Assembly (NCBI RefSeq): GCF_009762775.1
Contig: NZ_CP046401.1
Location: 2,294,001-2,358,000, forward strand
Origin: Maribellus comscasis
GTDB taxonomy: Bacteria > Bacteroidota > Bacteroidia > Bacteroidales > Prolixibacteraceae
Length of the DNA stretch: 64,000 nucleotides
Reading direction: 5' to 3'
A program made the position numbers and the translations under genes. Below the pieces are notes generated by a model. The model saw only the letters and a list, made by a program, of their open reading frames with translations. It had not been told where the DNA came from and searched no databases. The number at the start of each line of letters is the position of its first letter. Position 1 is the stretch's first letter. Below are positions 36,444 through 45,195 of this stretch, one piece after another.

Positions 36444-37871
36444 ATGAGAGCGTTTACAAAAATATTTCATTTTACTCCAAGCCTTCTGATTTTATTTTTT
36501 CTGTTTAGTTGTAATAGAACGCCGGAAAAGTCTGAATCAAAACCCAACATCATTTTAATAAATATTGATGATATGGGTTGGCGAGATGTAGGTTTTATGG
36601 GCTCGGAATACTATGAAACCCCAAATATCGATGCGCTGGCAGCCAGTGGAATGATTTTCACAAATGCTTATGCCTCAGCATCTAACTGTGCTCCAAGCCG
36701 TGCCTGTATGATGAGTGGCCAGTGGACCCCGAGACACGGTATATACACCGTTGCAAGTTCGGAAAGAGGAAAAAGCAGCGACCGAAAATTAATTCCGGTC
36801 GTTAACAACGCATACATGCCGGAAGACAATTTACTCTTCCCCCGGCTTTTGCAACAAGCGGGATACAAAACCTGTCATGCCGGGAAATGGCACCTTTCAG
36901 ACAATCCAATTAACTTCGGGTTTGATATAAATATTGGAGGCAGCCATGCAGGTAATCCGGGAAGTTACTATCCACCCTATAAAAATGTTCCTTCACTGGA
37001 AGCACCAAAGGACGATTATTATCTTTCTGATTTAATAATGGATAAAACCCTCGAATTCATAAAAAATACAGATACACCTTTCTTTCTGTACTATGCATCG
37101 TATGCCGTGCACACACCGATTCAGCCTGCTACTGAATTACTTCCCAAGTATAAAAACAAAGCGGAATGGAACGGACAAAACAATGAGGAATATGCTACAA
37201 TGGTTGAGAATATCGATGCTCAAATCGGGAGATTAATCAGTGAACTTAAAAATTCAGATAAACTAAAAAATACATTTATTCTTTTTACTTCCGATAATGG
37301 AGGACACTACGGAATTACCAAACAATGGCCTTTGCGCTCAGGAAAAGGTTCTTACTACGAAGGGGGAATCAGGGAACCCCTGTTTATGAGCTGGTTTGGC
37401 AAAGTTAAACCGGGCAGTAAATCGGATGCTCCGGTAACAAACCTCGATTTTTATCCTACAATCCTGGATGTTGCGGGGATTGTAAAACCCGAAAACAAAA
37501 TCCTTGATGGGAAAAGTCTCCTGCCTGTTTTAACCCAAAACAAGACACCGGAAGAACGACCACTTTTCTGGCATTTCCCGATTTATCTTGAAGCGTATGT
37601 CAAAAACGATACAACAACCCAGGATCCGCTCTTCCGCACCCGACCGGGATCTGCTGTTCGTTTAGGCAACTGGAAACTTATTCAGTATTTTGAAAACAAC
37701 GACGTTGAATTATATGATCTCGAAAATGATATCAGTGAAAAAAATAATCTGGCGGAATCAAATCCTGCCAAAAGAGATGAATTGTTTAAGCTGCTAAAAG
37801 ACTGGCGAAACGAGATAAATGCACCCGTTCCGGAAGAGTTAAATCCGGAATATAAATCCGCGAGCAACTAA
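36444..37871 (+). CDS. Sulfatase lipoprotein (S1 family, Cys type), second of three
   Basis: 475 residues from the ATG at 36444; the longer frame from 36387 lacks a signal peptide at its start. Lipobox LFSC places Cys23. Asp42-Asp43 (INIDDMGWRDV), the formylglycine motif CAPSR (Cys82), GKWHLSDNP and FTSDNGGHYG are conserved. It differs clearly from the first sulfatase, so the three enzymes probably remove different sulfates. It is 70 bp after the first sulfatase and 15 bp before the GDPD gene. Confidence 0.93.
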   Translation: MRAFTKIFHFTPSLLILFFLFSCNRTPEKSESKPNIILINIDDMGWRDVGFMGSEYYETPNIDALAASGMIFTNAYASASNCAPSRACMMSGQWTPRHGIYTVASSERGKSSDRKLIPVVNNAYMPEDNLLFPRLLQQAGYKTCHAGKWHLSDNPINFGFDINIGGSHAGNPGSYYPPYKNVPSLEAPKDDYYLSDLIMDKTLEFIKNTDTPFFLYYASYAVHTPIQPATELLPKYKNKAEWNGQNNEEYATMVENIDAQIGRLISELKNSDKLKNTFILFTSDNGGHYGITKQWPLRSGKGSYYEGGIREPLFMSWFGKVKPGSKSDAPVTNLDFYPTILDVAGIVKPENKILDGKSLLPVLTQNKTPEERPLFWHFPIYLEAYVKNDTTTQDPLFRTRPGSAVRLGNWKLIQYFENNDVELYDLENDISEKNNLAESNPAKRDELFKLLKDWRNEINAPVPEELNPEYKSASN

Positions 37872-37886
37872 AATGTTGATTTTCTT

Positions 37887-38849
37887 ATGCAAAAGAAACC
37901 AAATAACAGATTAAAACTTATCCAAATCCTGATACTCTGTGTTTCCGGTATATTTTTGAATTCAGAAGCAAAATCTCAAAATACAAAGCACAACCACATT
38001 TACCTGGAAACATTTGACGAGCTGCAACAATTTTTGAGCTACCAGGGAGACAACTTTCATTTGATTAGCGCCCACAGAGGCGGCCCTGAAAACAATATGC
38101 CTGAAAATTGTATTGCAACATTTGAGAATACGATAAACCATACGCCTTCAATTCTCGAGGTTGACCCGAGATATACCAAAGACAGTGTTGTTATATTATT
38201 GCATGATCCAAGCCTTGAACGGACTACAACCGGCAAAGGAAAAATTTCAGATTTTACATTTAGCGAGTTAAACCGGCTAAAACTAAAAGATCTCAACGGC
38301 AATGTTACCAACTATGGTATTCCAACCCTAAATGAAGCCCTGCAATGGGCAAAGGGAAAAGCCATTTTACTCTTGGATAAAAAAGATGTTTCAATTAAAA
38401 AACGACTCGAGATAGTCGAAAAAAATAACGCTGAAGCTTATACAATTGTATCAGCATACTCTTTCAAAGATGCAAAAACCTGTTATAACCTGAATAAAAA
38501 TATAATGATGCAGGTTTTTATAGGTAGTCCGGAAAAAGTTCTGGAATTTGACAATACTGAGATTCCGTGGAGTAATATTATTGCATTTGTCGGGCACCAG
38601 CAACCGGAAAAAAAAGAGGTAATTGATATGATCCACAAACGTGGAGCAATTTGTATCATGGGAACCTCGCGCAACCTCGATCTTCTAATTTCAAAAGGAG
38701 AAGTAAAAGATATAGAATCACTCAAAAAAGATTACGAAGATTTATTAAAACTGGGAATTGACGCGCTTGAGACGGATATTCCTGTTCAGTTGAGTAAAAT
38801 TCTTACACTTACAACAGAGGAAAGTACAAAATTCAAATATTTACATTAA
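37887..38849 (+). CDS. Exported glycerophosphodiester phosphodiesterase family protein
   Basis: 320 residues with a signal peptide (ILILCVSGIFLNSEAKSQ). The GDPD core motifs are present: ISAHRGGPENNMPENC (catalytic His and Arg), EVDPRYTKDSVVILLHDPSLERTT (metal Glu/Asp and second His) and a C-terminal DALETDIP. GDPDs hydrolyse glycerophosphodiesters. It is placed tightly between two sulfatases, 15 bp and 19 bp from its neighbours. It may act on a phosphodiester decoration of the glycan or on released lipids; this is an inference. Confidence 0.88.
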   Translation: MQKKPNNRLKLIQILILCVSGIFLNSEAKSQNTKHNHIYLETFDELQQFLSYQGDNFHLISAHRGGPENNMPENCIATFENTINHTPSILEVDPRYTKDSVVILLHDPSLERTTTGKGKISDFTFSELNRLKLKDLNGNVTNYGIPTLNEALQWAKGKAILLLDKKDVSIKKRLEIVEKNNAEAYTIVSAYSFKDAKTCYNLNKNIMMQVFIGSPEKVLEFDNTEIPWSNIIAFVGHQQPEKKEVIDMIHKRGAICIMGTSRNLDLLISKGEVKDIESLKKDYEDLLKLGIDALETDIPVQLSKILTLTTEESTKFKYLH

Positions 38850-38868
38850 TCCCAAAAAATTGTTTTTT

Positions 38869-40263
38869 ATGAAACATATTTCTATACTTCTGGCCATTAT
38901 TTCCTTCTTATCTTTTTCAGAGAATACAATCGCGCAGGTGAAAGAAAAGCCAAATTTTATTGTGATACTTGCCGACGATTTGGGTTTTGGTGATTTAAGC
39001 CTGAATGGCAGCAAGCAAATCCATACTCCCAACATCGACAGATTGGCGGAGAATGGAGTAAATTTTACAAACGGATATGTTTCAGCACCGGTTTGCAGCC
39101 CTTCTAGAGCTGGATTATTAACCGGCAGAAACCAGGTGCATTTTGGCCATGACAATAATCTGGCAGAAGTTCAACCCGGATTTGATGAAAAATACAACGG
39201 CCTGCCGCTTACCGAAACAACAATTGCCGCAAGATTAAAAAAACAGGGTTATGTAAGCGGGTTAATCGGGAAATGGCATTTGGGAGCGGAGCCTTACTTT
39301 CATCCTTTAAAACGTGGTTTTGATGAAATATGGGGCTACACCGGTGGCGGCCACGATTATTTTGTTGCCGAAGCCGACGGCAAAGGTTATAAATGCCCCA
39401 TTGAATGCAACTATAAAACACCTCAGCCAATTACCTACATTACCGACGACAAAGGTGACGAATGTATCGATTTTATCAAACGTCATAAAAATGAGCCGTT
39501 TTTTTTGTTTGCATCGTTTAATGCCCCGCATGCGCCAATGCAGGCAACGAAAGAAGATCTGGAGTTATTCAAACACATAAAAGATAAAAAACGCCGGACT
39601 TATTGTGCAATGGTTCACCGACTTGATGTAAACGTTGGCAGAATTATGAAAACCCTTGAAAGTGAGGGACTGGAAGAAAATACATTAATCGTTTTCCTAA
39701 GTGATAATGGCGGCCCTTGCGACCAAAATGCATCTGTTAATGCACCTTTTAACGGACAAAAAGGAATTTTACTTGAAGGTGGAATTCATGTGCCGTTTAT
39801 TATGAAATGGAAAGAAAAACTTCCCGCAGGTAAAACTTTCAACGATCCGGTAATCTCAATCGATATTGCCCGTACACTTTTTGAGCTGGCCGGAGGAGAA
39901 GTGACAAGCGATATAAAATTGGAAGGCGTGAACCTAATTCCGTTTTTAACCGGCGAAATGGATACAAAACCTCACGATTCGTTTAACTGGCGTTTTACAA
40001 TTAGTGCTGCTATCCGTGAAGGAAACTGGAAACTGGTGCGGCTGCCCGACAGGTTGCCCCTGCTTTTTGATTTATCAACAGACATTTCAGAGCAAAACAA
40101 TGTAGCTTTAGACCATCTGGACCAAACAAAATCGATGTTAAAAAAGCTGGGAGACTGGGATGTTGCACAACCCCACCCTGTTTTCCTGGAAGGAGCTGTT
40201 TGGAAAGCCCGGCAATTAAAATTATACGATGAGGAATACCGGCTGGTTCAACCCAAAAACTAA
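38869..40263 (+). CDS. Exported sulfatase (S1 family, Cys type), third of three
   Basis: 464 residues from the ATG at 38869, with a signal peptide ending near NTIAQ rather than a lipobox. Asp36-Asp37 (ILADDLGFGD), CSPSR (Cys76) followed by AGLLTGRN, GKWHLGAEP and FLSDNGGP form the active site. It is shorter than the first copy and soluble in the periplasm. It is 19 bp after the GDPD gene. Confidence 0.93.
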   Translation: MKHISILLAIISFLSFSENTIAQVKEKPNFIVILADDLGFGDLSLNGSKQIHTPNIDRLAENGVNFTNGYVSAPVCSPSRAGLLTGRNQVHFGHDNNLAEVQPGFDEKYNGLPLTETTIAARLKKQGYVSGLIGKWHLGAEPYFHPLKRGFDEIWGYTGGGHDYFVAEADGKGYKCPIECNYKTPQPITYITDDKGDECIDFIKRHKNEPFFLFASFNAPHAPMQATKEDLELFKHIKDKKRRTYCAMVHRLDVNVGRIMKTLESEGLEENTLIVFLSDNGGPCDQNASVNAPFNGQKGILLEGGIHVPFIMKWKEKLPAGKTFNDPVISIDIARTLFELAGGEVTSDIKLEGVNLIPFLTGEMDTKPHDSFNWRFTISAAIREGNWKLVRLPDRLPLLFDLSTDISEQNNVALDHLDQTKSMLKKLGDWDVAQPHPVFLEGAVWKARQLKLYDEEYRLVQPKN

Positions 40264-40385
40264 GACAGTGTTTCACTAATATCAAAAATATCCGCCTGTC
40301 CTCCAAATCATTGTATTCTTTGTTTGTTTATCTGACAAAATGAATATATTTGCTTTCTTTAACCAACTAAAATAAAAACTCAGAA

Positions 40386-42548
40386 ATGAAAAAACTGTTG
40401 TTGCTGGTTTTCTTTCTGGCATGTATTGTCAATGTTTTTGCCCAAACCCAAAAAGATACAATCTTAAATACATTCAACAAAGATTACGTTTTGAACATAA
40501 AAAAGGCGCAATCGGCTATTACTATCGACGGGGTAATTGATGAACCCGACTGGATGGCGGCTCAAAAAGCAGATGACTTTCACAAAGTTTTACCCATCGA
40601 CACGGGTCTTGCCATTCAGCCGTCAGAAGTTTTAATGACCTACGACGATAAAGCTTTTTACCTGGCATTCACCTTTTACGATACGGTTCAGGGGAAAAGA
40701 ATTATGGAATCGTTCCGGCGCGATTTTGTCTTTGGAAACAATGATAACTTTCTTGTATTTTTCGATACTTTTCTTGACCAGACAAACGGTTTTACCTTTG
40801 GGCTTTCTGCATCGGGAGCCAAGTGGGATGGTGTGATGCACGGAGGTGCCGGCAGCAACCTCAACTGGGATTGTAAATGGGAATCAAAAGTAAAACACTA
40901 CGAAAACAAATGGATTGGTGAAATGAAAATCCCGTTTAAATCCATCCGTTATCCTTCGGGAACAAAAATGTGGAACGCCAATTTTAGCCGGCTCGATTTA
41001 AAAACCAACGAAAAATCGGCATGGGCACCGGTCCCCCGACAATTCCCCACTTCGAGTCTTGCTTACGCTGGAGTATTAAAATTTGCCGATCCTCTTCCAA
41101 AATCAAAGATCATGTTTTCATTGATTCCTTATCTGTTTGGAAGCTTTTCAAACGATTACGAAGCCGGCACAGGAAATGTCTGGAAAAAAGATTTTGGTTT
41201 TGATGCAAAAGTCGGTCTTTCAACATCGATGAATCTTGATCTAACCTACAACCCCGATTTTGCACAGGTTGAAGTTGATGAACAAGTAACCAATATTGAC
41301 AGGTTTGAATTGTACTTCCCCGAGAAACGACAATTCTTCCTGGAAAACAGCGACCTTTTTGCCGACTTCGGCTCGAAAACTGCAACACCTTTCTTCTCAA
41401 GACGAATTGGACTGGATGCTCCTGTTTTAGCAGGTGCAAGACTTAGCGGAAAAATTGGTAATGACTGGCGAATTGGTTTTATGAATATGACCACCCAAAA
41501 AACAAGTAATTTTTTGGCAAGGAATTTTACCGTAGCGTCGATACAAAAGAAAGTCTTTGCACGTTCAAATGTCGGTGTTATTTTGGTGAATAAAGAATAC
41601 ATCGATCAACCTGTTGACACTTCAATGTTTAACCGTGTAGTGGGTGTAGATTATAACCTGGCAAGTGCCAACAATATTTGGTCAGGAAAGTTCTATTACC
41701 ATCGGTCTCTCCAACCGGACAATCCGGGAGATCAATATTCTCAGGGAGCCTTGTTAAGTTATAGTACAAAAAATATTCAGGCAATAATTGGCCAACGCTC
41801 AGTAGGTGAAAATTTCAATGCTGAAACAGGATATATTACACGCACAGGCTACCACCACATCAGCCCCGAAATAACATATTTGTTTGTTCCCAACAAACAA
41901 ATTGTGAGCCACGGACTTACACTGGAAACAAATTTCTATTTCGACCCGGATTTTAACCGGATAGACCAGGAAAATGCGGCCACATACCAGTTTGAATTTC
42001 AGGATCGATCCAACATTAAAATAGGATACAACAGCGTTTTTATCAAACTCCAAAGAGATTTTGACCCTACGCATATTAGCGCAAATTATCTGCCTGCAGG
42101 AACAGAATATAATTTCGGGCATGCCATAGTGAGTTACACCTCTACGCGAAAAACCATGTTTAACTGGGCGGCAGAAGCGGCCAAAGGAACTTTCTACAAT
42201 GGGGATATCCAATATATTTCCGGGCGATTTGGATACAGATATCAACCTTATATAAACCTGTCTTTAAATTTTAATTACACTGATATAAATTTGCCGCAAC
42301 CCTTTGAGCATGCCAAATTATGGCTCGTAGGTCCAAAGCTTGATGTAACATTTACCGAAAAACTGTACTGGTCGACATTTGTGCAATACAACGAACAGAT
42401 TGACAATATGAATATCAATTCGCGTTTGCAGTGGCGCTACCAACCTGTTTCTGATATTTACATCGTTTATACCGATAATTATATTCCCGGAAGCTGGAAC
42501 TCCCGAAACCGGGCATTGGTTTTAAAAATTACCTACTGGCTAAATTAA
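40386..42548 (+). CDS. DUF5916 outer-membrane protein with CBM9-like N-terminal domain
   Basis: 720 residues with a signal peptide ending at NVFAQ. Residues 40-200 form a CBM9/DOMON-like domain (ITIDGVIDEPDWMAAQKADDF, VLMTYDDKAFYLAFTFYD). The rest is DUF5916, rich in alternating aromatic residues as in a beta barrel, ending in VLKITYWLN. The typical motif FFLENSDLFADFGSKT is present. The function is unknown; membership in the utilisation locus suggests handling of the released glycan. It is the last gene before a likely promoter for mdh. Confidence 0.85.
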   Translation: MKKLLLLVFFLACIVNVFAQTQKDTILNTFNKDYVLNIKKAQSAITIDGVIDEPDWMAAQKADDFHKVLPIDTGLAIQPSEVLMTYDDKAFYLAFTFYDTVQGKRIMESFRRDFVFGNNDNFLVFFDTFLDQTNGFTFGLSASGAKWDGVMHGGAGSNLNWDCKWESKVKHYENKWIGEMKIPFKSIRYPSGTKMWNANFSRLDLKTNEKSAWAPVPRQFPTSSLAYAGVLKFADPLPKSKIMFSLIPYLFGSFSNDYEAGTGNVWKKDFGFDAKVGLSTSMNLDLTYNPDFAQVEVDEQVTNIDRFELYFPEKRQFFLENSDLFADFGSKTATPFFSRRIGLDAPVLAGARLSGKIGNDWRIGFMNMTTQKTSNFLARNFTVASIQKKVFARSNVGVILVNKEYIDQPVDTSMFNRVVGVDYNLASANNIWSGKFYYHRSLQPDNPGDQYSQGALLSYSTKNIQAIIGQRSVGENFNAETGYITRTGYHHISPEITYLFVPNKQIVSHGLTLETNFYFDPDFNRIDQENAATYQFEFQDRSNIKIGYNSVFIKLQRDFDPTHISANYLPAGTEYNFGHAIVSYTSTRKTMFNWAAEAAKGTFYNGDIQYISGRFGYRYQPYINLSLNFNYTDINLPQPFEHAKLWLVGPKLDVTFTEKLYWSTFVQYNEQIDNMNINSRLQWRYQPVSDIYIVYTDNYIPGSWNSRNRALVLKITYWLN

Positions 42549-42642
42549 CTGCACCTGAAAAAAGATAAATAAGCGGGATTTTACTAAAATGTTAAACCGG
42601 GATTCGCTTTGAATAATAGTTTCAAACATTCGTAAAATCAAT

Positions 42643-42650
42643 TATCTTTG
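42643..42650 (+). promoter_or_regulatory. Bacteroidota-type -7 box before mdh
   Basis: TATCTTTG matches TAnnTTTG, 74 bp before the mdh ATG. A -33 TTG at the usual spacing is not clear. Confidence 0.45.
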
Positions 42651-42724
42651 CACTTCTCAAAAATATTTTGAAAAAATTGTTTATATTATAGTCTTGTTTA
42701 AATCATAAAAAACTCATTATCAAA

Positions 42725-43660
42725 ATGAAAGTAACAGTAGTAGGAGCTGGTAATGTTGGTGCAACCTGTGCACAAATTGTTGCCGAAAAAAATATTGTTC
42801 AGGAAGTTGTTTTGCTCGACATCAAAGAAGGTGTTTCAGAAGGAAAAGCTTTGGATTTGTGGCAAACTGCTCCCATTAATTATTATGATTCCAGATTAGT
42901 TGGATCTACAAGTGATTATTCAAAAACCGCCGATTCAGAAGTTGTAGTAATTACATCCGGCGTTCCGAGAAAACCCGGAATGAGCCGAGACGATTTGATT
43001 TCTATCAACGCAGGAATTGTTAAAAGCGTGACTGAAAATGTTGTGAAATACTCACCAAAGGCAAAAATCATTATTGTTTCCAATCCCCTGGACGTAATGA
43101 CCTATGCTGCTTATGTTACAGCCAAAAAACCAAAAACAGAAGTAATGGGAATGGCTGGAATTCTGGACACTGCACGTTACCGTGCTTTTCTTGCCGAAGC
43201 CTTGGACGTATCTCCAAGAGATATCCAGGCACTTTTAATGGGTGGACATGGTGACACAATGGTTCCGCTCCCTCGTTATACTACTGTTTCAGGTATCCCT
43301 GTTACTGAGTTGATTGACGAAGAAAAATTAAATGCTATCGTTGAGAGAACAAAAAAAGGCGGTGGCGAATTGGTAAATCTTATGGGAACCTCGGCCTGGT
43401 ATGCTCCAGGATCAGCAGCTGCGCAAATGGTAGAAGCCATCGTTATGGACCAAAAACGTATTTTCCCTTGCTGTGTGAAGCTGGAAGGTGAATACGGCTT
43501 AAACGACATGTTTGTTGGTGCACCGGTTAAACTCGGTAAAAACGGGGTTGAAGAAATTATTGAAGTTGCGTTGAACGAAAGCGAAAAAGAGTTACTTGTT
43601 AGTTCTTCAAATGCGGTAAAAGGCGTAATGGAAGTTCTTGACGGAATGAATATTTTGTAA
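42725..43660 (+). CDS. mdh: Malate dehydrogenase (NAD-dependent, LDH-like MDH)
   Basis: 311 residues. The Rossmann motif GAGNVGATCA starts at residue 7. The catalytic loop Arg-rich region is RKPGMSRDDL, the aspartate/arginine pair is in ILDTARYRAFLA, and the catalytic histidine is in MGGHGDTMVPLPRY. It interconverts malate and oxaloacetate in the TCA cycle. The RKPGM loop and length distinguish it from lactate dehydrogenase. It is a single gene with its own terminator. Confidence 0.97.
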   Translation: MKVTVVGAGNVGATCAQIVAEKNIVQEVVLLDIKEGVSEGKALDLWQTAPINYYDSRLVGSTSDYSKTADSEVVVITSGVPRKPGMSRDDLISINAGIVKSVTENVVKYSPKAKIIIVSNPLDVMTYAAYVTAKKPKTEVMGMAGILDTARYRAFLAEALDVSPRDIQALLMGGHGDTMVPLPRYTTVSGIPVTELIDEEKLNAIVERTKKGGGELVNLMGTSAWYAPGSAAAQMVEAIVMDQKRIFPCCVKLEGEYGLNDMFVGAPVKLGKNGVEEIIEVALNESEKELLVSSSNAVKGVMEVLDGMNIL

Positions 43661-43681
43661 ATAAGATTCTTCTCAAAATAT

Positions 43682-43714
43682 AAAACGGCTGATTCTCTGA
43701 GTCAGCCGTTTTTT
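43682..43714 (+). terminator. Terminator after mdh
   Basis: AAAACGGCTGA (43682-43692) pairs with TCAGCCGTTTT (43702-43712), followed by T. Confidence 0.85.
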
Positions 43715-43729
43715 ATATATTTTCGCCAG

Positions 43730-44155
43730 ATGAAAATTAAAATTCCACTGCAGGTGATTGAACTGGAAGAAGGTAATTTCCATATCATTGCCAACGGGAG
43801 ATTTAAAGACGGTACTACCGGTTACTGGGCAATCGATACCGGAGCCTCAAAAACTGTTTTTGACAAAACACTAAAAGAATACTACAATTTTACAGATGAA
43901 AAATCGGAGGAAATTCACTCGGCCGGCATTGGAGAGAAACCATTGATAACAACAATAGGTACACTAAAATCTTTTCATTTGGGAAAATTTAAAGTCGAAG
44001 ATTTAAAAGTTGCTTTGATCGACCTCTCTCATATCAATCAGCTGTATTGCAGGGCAACAAACCTCGAAATCAGTGGATTAATCGGAGGTGATTTTCTGGT
44101 AAAATATAAAGCTGTTATCGATTACAAACGACGAGTCCTCCAGCTAAACATCTGA
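43730..44155 (+). CDS. Small retropepsin-like aspartic protease domain protein
   Basis: 141 residues. The single active-site motif IDTGASKTVFD has Asp36-Thr37-Gly38. A late GLIGGDFLVKYKAVIDYKRR matches the second conserved hydrophobic-hydrophobic-Gly segment of clan AA proteases. Such single-domain proteins act as dimers. There is no signal peptide, so it is cytoplasmic. The last 12 bp overlap the end of a convergent gene. Its substrate is unknown. Confidence 0.83.
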   Translation: MKIKIPLQVIELEEGNFHIIANGRFKDGTTGYWAIDTGASKTVFDKTLKEYYNFTDEKSEEIHSAGIGEKPLITTIGTLKSFHLGKFKVEDLKVALIDLSHINQLYCRATNLEISGLIGGDFLVKYKAVIDYKRRVLQLNI

Positions 44156-44572
44156 ATTTCCGGATTCTCGCTCAGTATTTGGCGCAATATTGGCGACATA
44201 ATTCTGAAGAGACTGCTGTCGGAATGCATTTTGATCCCAGTCGAAATCTTCGAGGTAGCAAAGATCACTTTCCCAAACAAAAGCAATTGCTTTGTACTTT
44301 AATTCTCCTGCAAACACATCGACCTCCTTTTTTGAATACTCCTCTCCTTCATAAAGAGTTAAAACGTGAACTGACTCTTCATCAACATCGAGCAGCAGAA
44401 GTCCCTGAACCGCACAATCGTTACAGGGAACAATAGCCGGATAATCACAACCTTTCACGGCAAATCTTTTAAATCCTTTTACCGTTGCAGGAACTGAATT
44501 AAATCTTTTACCCGTAAGTTTTCTTACCAATTCAGGAAAAAGAAGTGAGCCGTAAACAAAAATGTGTTGCAT
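44144..44572 (-). CDS. Gamma-glutamylcyclotransferase (AIG2-like) family protein
   Basis: 142 residues from the ATG at 44572 (MQHIFVYGSLL), where the conserved fold begins. A second ATG at 44581 and a GTG at 44596 are possible. The VYGSLL substrate loop and the catalytic glutamate region LTLYEGEEYSKKEV fit the family. Members open gamma-glutamyl amines or act on related amides. It is convergent with the aspartic protease gene. Confidence 0.85.
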   Translation of the reverse strand: MQHIFVYGSLLFPELVRKLTGKRFNSVPATVKGFKRFAVKGCDYPAIVPCNDCAVQGLLLLDVDEESVHVLTLYEGEEYSKKEVDVFAGELKYKAIAFVWESDLCYLEDFDWDQNAFRQQSLQNYVANIAPNTERESGNSDV

Positions 44573-44697
44573 AAGCTTCATTAATATTGGAAACACCTCA
44601 AATTTAATTACTTCGTTTTTGCAAACCTGAACTATTTCGGTATATTTGCTCCGCTTAAAAAAATGCAGTGGTAATCAAAATAAAAATATCAAAAAAA

Positions 44698-45078
44698 ATG
44701 GCAGCAAAGCTGTTGATCTTCGCGGCTTTAACAGGACTTGCCATTTTTCTCGATAATTATTTTGAAAAAAATCCCGTTGAGTTGAATAATATTGCGGAAG
44801 ATTCCGGACATGCTGCAAGCGAACACGGAACCATTTATTTATTTTCGCAAAGCAGTTCAACAACGGTAAAATCGTTCGACCAGAGAATTCCAGATCAGAG
44901 AATTCTTCAGCATTCGCATAACAAATTACTTCAAAAATATCATCAGTTAAGAAGCTACCAGATGATGAAAAAGGAGGCCGGAATCGAGAGTAAGCCTTTA
45001 TTTTTAACTTGCTGTTTTCTTCTTTTCCGGAGCTATCATTTCTCATTGCCCGATGATGATATTCCGCTTATAGCCTAA
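44698..45078 (+). CDS. Hypothetical membrane-anchored protein upstream of secDF
   Basis: 126 residues from the ATG at 44698. I do not recognise a family. One N-terminal hydrophobic segment (KLLIFAALTGLAIFL, then DNYFEKNP) could anchor it. A polar middle follows with many Ser, Gln and His residues, then a second hydrophobic patch (LFLTCCFLLF). It ends 117 bp before secDF on the same strand. An upstream GTG at 44668 would add ten Lys/Ile-rich residues. Confidence 0.55.
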   Translation: MAAKLLIFAALTGLAIFLDNYFEKNPVELNNIAEDSGHAASEHGTIYLFSQSSSTTVKSFDQRIPDQRILQHSHNKLLQKYHQLRSYQMMKKEAGIESKPLFLTCCFLLFRSYHFSLPDDDIPLIA

Positions 45079-45195
45079 TTTCCAAATATTTATTTTTGGA
45101 AAGGATCCATCTGATCCCAAAATCTCATTCCGAGAGAAATTGAAATTCATTAAAAAGACAATAGTAAAATTTTAAACATTAAAATCTAAAATCAA

